Positions 63,670-64,000 of a DNA stretch of 64,000 bases are shown here, piece after piece. The notes under the pieces were generated by a model. It saw only the letters and a list, made by a program, of their open reading frames with translations. It was not told the origin of the DNA and searched no databases. The first letter of the stretch is position 1. Each line of letters starts with the position of its first letter. A program made the position numbers and the translations under genes. The stretch is taken from the NCBI GenBank assembly GCA_035934995.1, contig DASYXI010000047.1:1-64000 (forward strand). The letters run 5' to 3'. The DNA comes from REEB95 sp035934995. GTDB taxonomy: Bacteria > Pseudomonadota > Alphaproteobacteria > ATCC43930 > CGMCC-115725.

Positions 63670-64000
63670 ATGATCTTCGCGCTGATCCTCCATATTCTCG
63701 GCGCCGTCATCTGGGTCGGCGGCATGTTCTTCGCCCATTTCATGTTGCGGCCGGCGGCGGCGCCGCTCGAACCGGCCATTCGCTTGCCATTGATGCGGCG
63801 CGCCTTGGCGCAGTTCTTCCCGTGGGTCTGGGTTTCGGTTGCGCTGCTGCTGCTGTCGGGCGGTGGCATGATCAAACTCGGCGCCGGCGGCCTCGCCGTC
63901 CAGATCATGATGGGGCTCGGCATCGTGATGATTCTGGCGTTCAGTTACGTCTATTTCGCGCCATGGCGGCGTTTCCAGCGTGCGCTCGACGGCAGCGATC
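63670..64000 (+). CDS. CopD-like membrane protein, 3' end off the window
   Basis: About 110 codons of a multi-pass protein starting MIFALILHILGAVIWVGGMF, with FAHFMLRPAAAPLEP and further hydrophobic segments FPWVWVSVALLLLSGG and VQIMMGLGIVMILAF. The conserved HILGAVIWVGG pattern (with His8) is typical of CopD and related copper/haem-associated membrane proteins. The rest lies beyond base 64000. Confidence 0.7.
   Translation, partial: MIFALILHILGAVIWVGGMFFAHFMLRPAAAPLEPAIRLPLMRRALAQFFPWVWVSVALLLLSGGGMIKLGAGGLAVQIMMGLGIVMILAFSYVYFAPWRRFQRALDGSD

Overview
The window is a GC-rich alphaproteobacterial chromosome segment. The evidence is a complete CckA-ChpT-CtrA phosphorelay with SciP, the alphaproteobacterial flagellar regulator FlbT, GANTC and TTAA-N7-TTAA sites in cell-cycle promoters, a DksA that has lost its zinc cysteines, and fused LivM-LivG and indolepyruvate:ferredoxin oxidoreductase genes. 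Oxalate genes, two Moco genes and a recA-alaS-icd neighbourhood would suit a free-living soil or plant-associated member of Rhodospirillales or Hyphomicrobiales; the order cannot be fixed from this sequence alone.

Layout. 1-4 kb: oxalyl-CoA decarboxylase (running off the left edge) divergent from the oxalate/formate antiporter OxlT. 4-12 kb: a CBS-domain ClC transporter, a candidate small RNA, purB, a membrane histidine kinase, a YkoP-like protein, a DUF2189 membrane protein and RadC. 12-17 kb: a complete HAAT-type ABC importer operon. 17-31.6 kb: methionine aminopeptidase, a DMT transporter with a very His-rich tail, a CinA-like protein, tRNA-Leu(TAA), a CtpA protease, a cupin, the fused oxidoreductase, sugar/methyl transferases, a flavin reductase, a PAP2 phosphatase, an aspartoacylase-like protein and ArgE. 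31.7-35.6 kb: NAD kinase and Moco genes (moaA, fdhD, mobA). 36-43.6 kb: chpT, ctrA, fliJ, flhF, sciP, flbT, dksA and cckA, a compact cell-cycle/flagellar control cluster whose promoters carry CtrA boxes. 43.6-46.7 kb: a visibly lower-GC insertion between cckA and recA, made of an IS1595-type transposase and five tightly packed opposite-strand cargo genes, the first with a HEPN-like RNPIMH motif. 46.8-64 kb: recA, alaS, icd, a LOG-family protein, small conserved genes, two divergent CelD/FemAB-like acyltransferases, an FAD amine oxidase, an inositol phosphatase-family protein, an SDR, a PAS protein, CbpA/CbpM chaperone genes and the start of a CopD-like membrane protein.

How it fits together. 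Oxalate enters by OxlT in exchange for formate; Oxc makes formyl-CoA, whose formate product needs a molybdenum or tungsten formate dehydrogenase, for which moaA, mobA and fdhD supply cofactor and sulfuration. CckA passes phosphate through ChpT to CtrA; CtrA boxes sit in the ctrA/fliJ and cckA promoters, and SciP is the dedicated CtrA inhibitor. The strongest candidate for an undescribed system is the IS1595-associated cargo operon: its first gene starts inside the right terminal repeat, divergent from recA and beside a LexA-like box.
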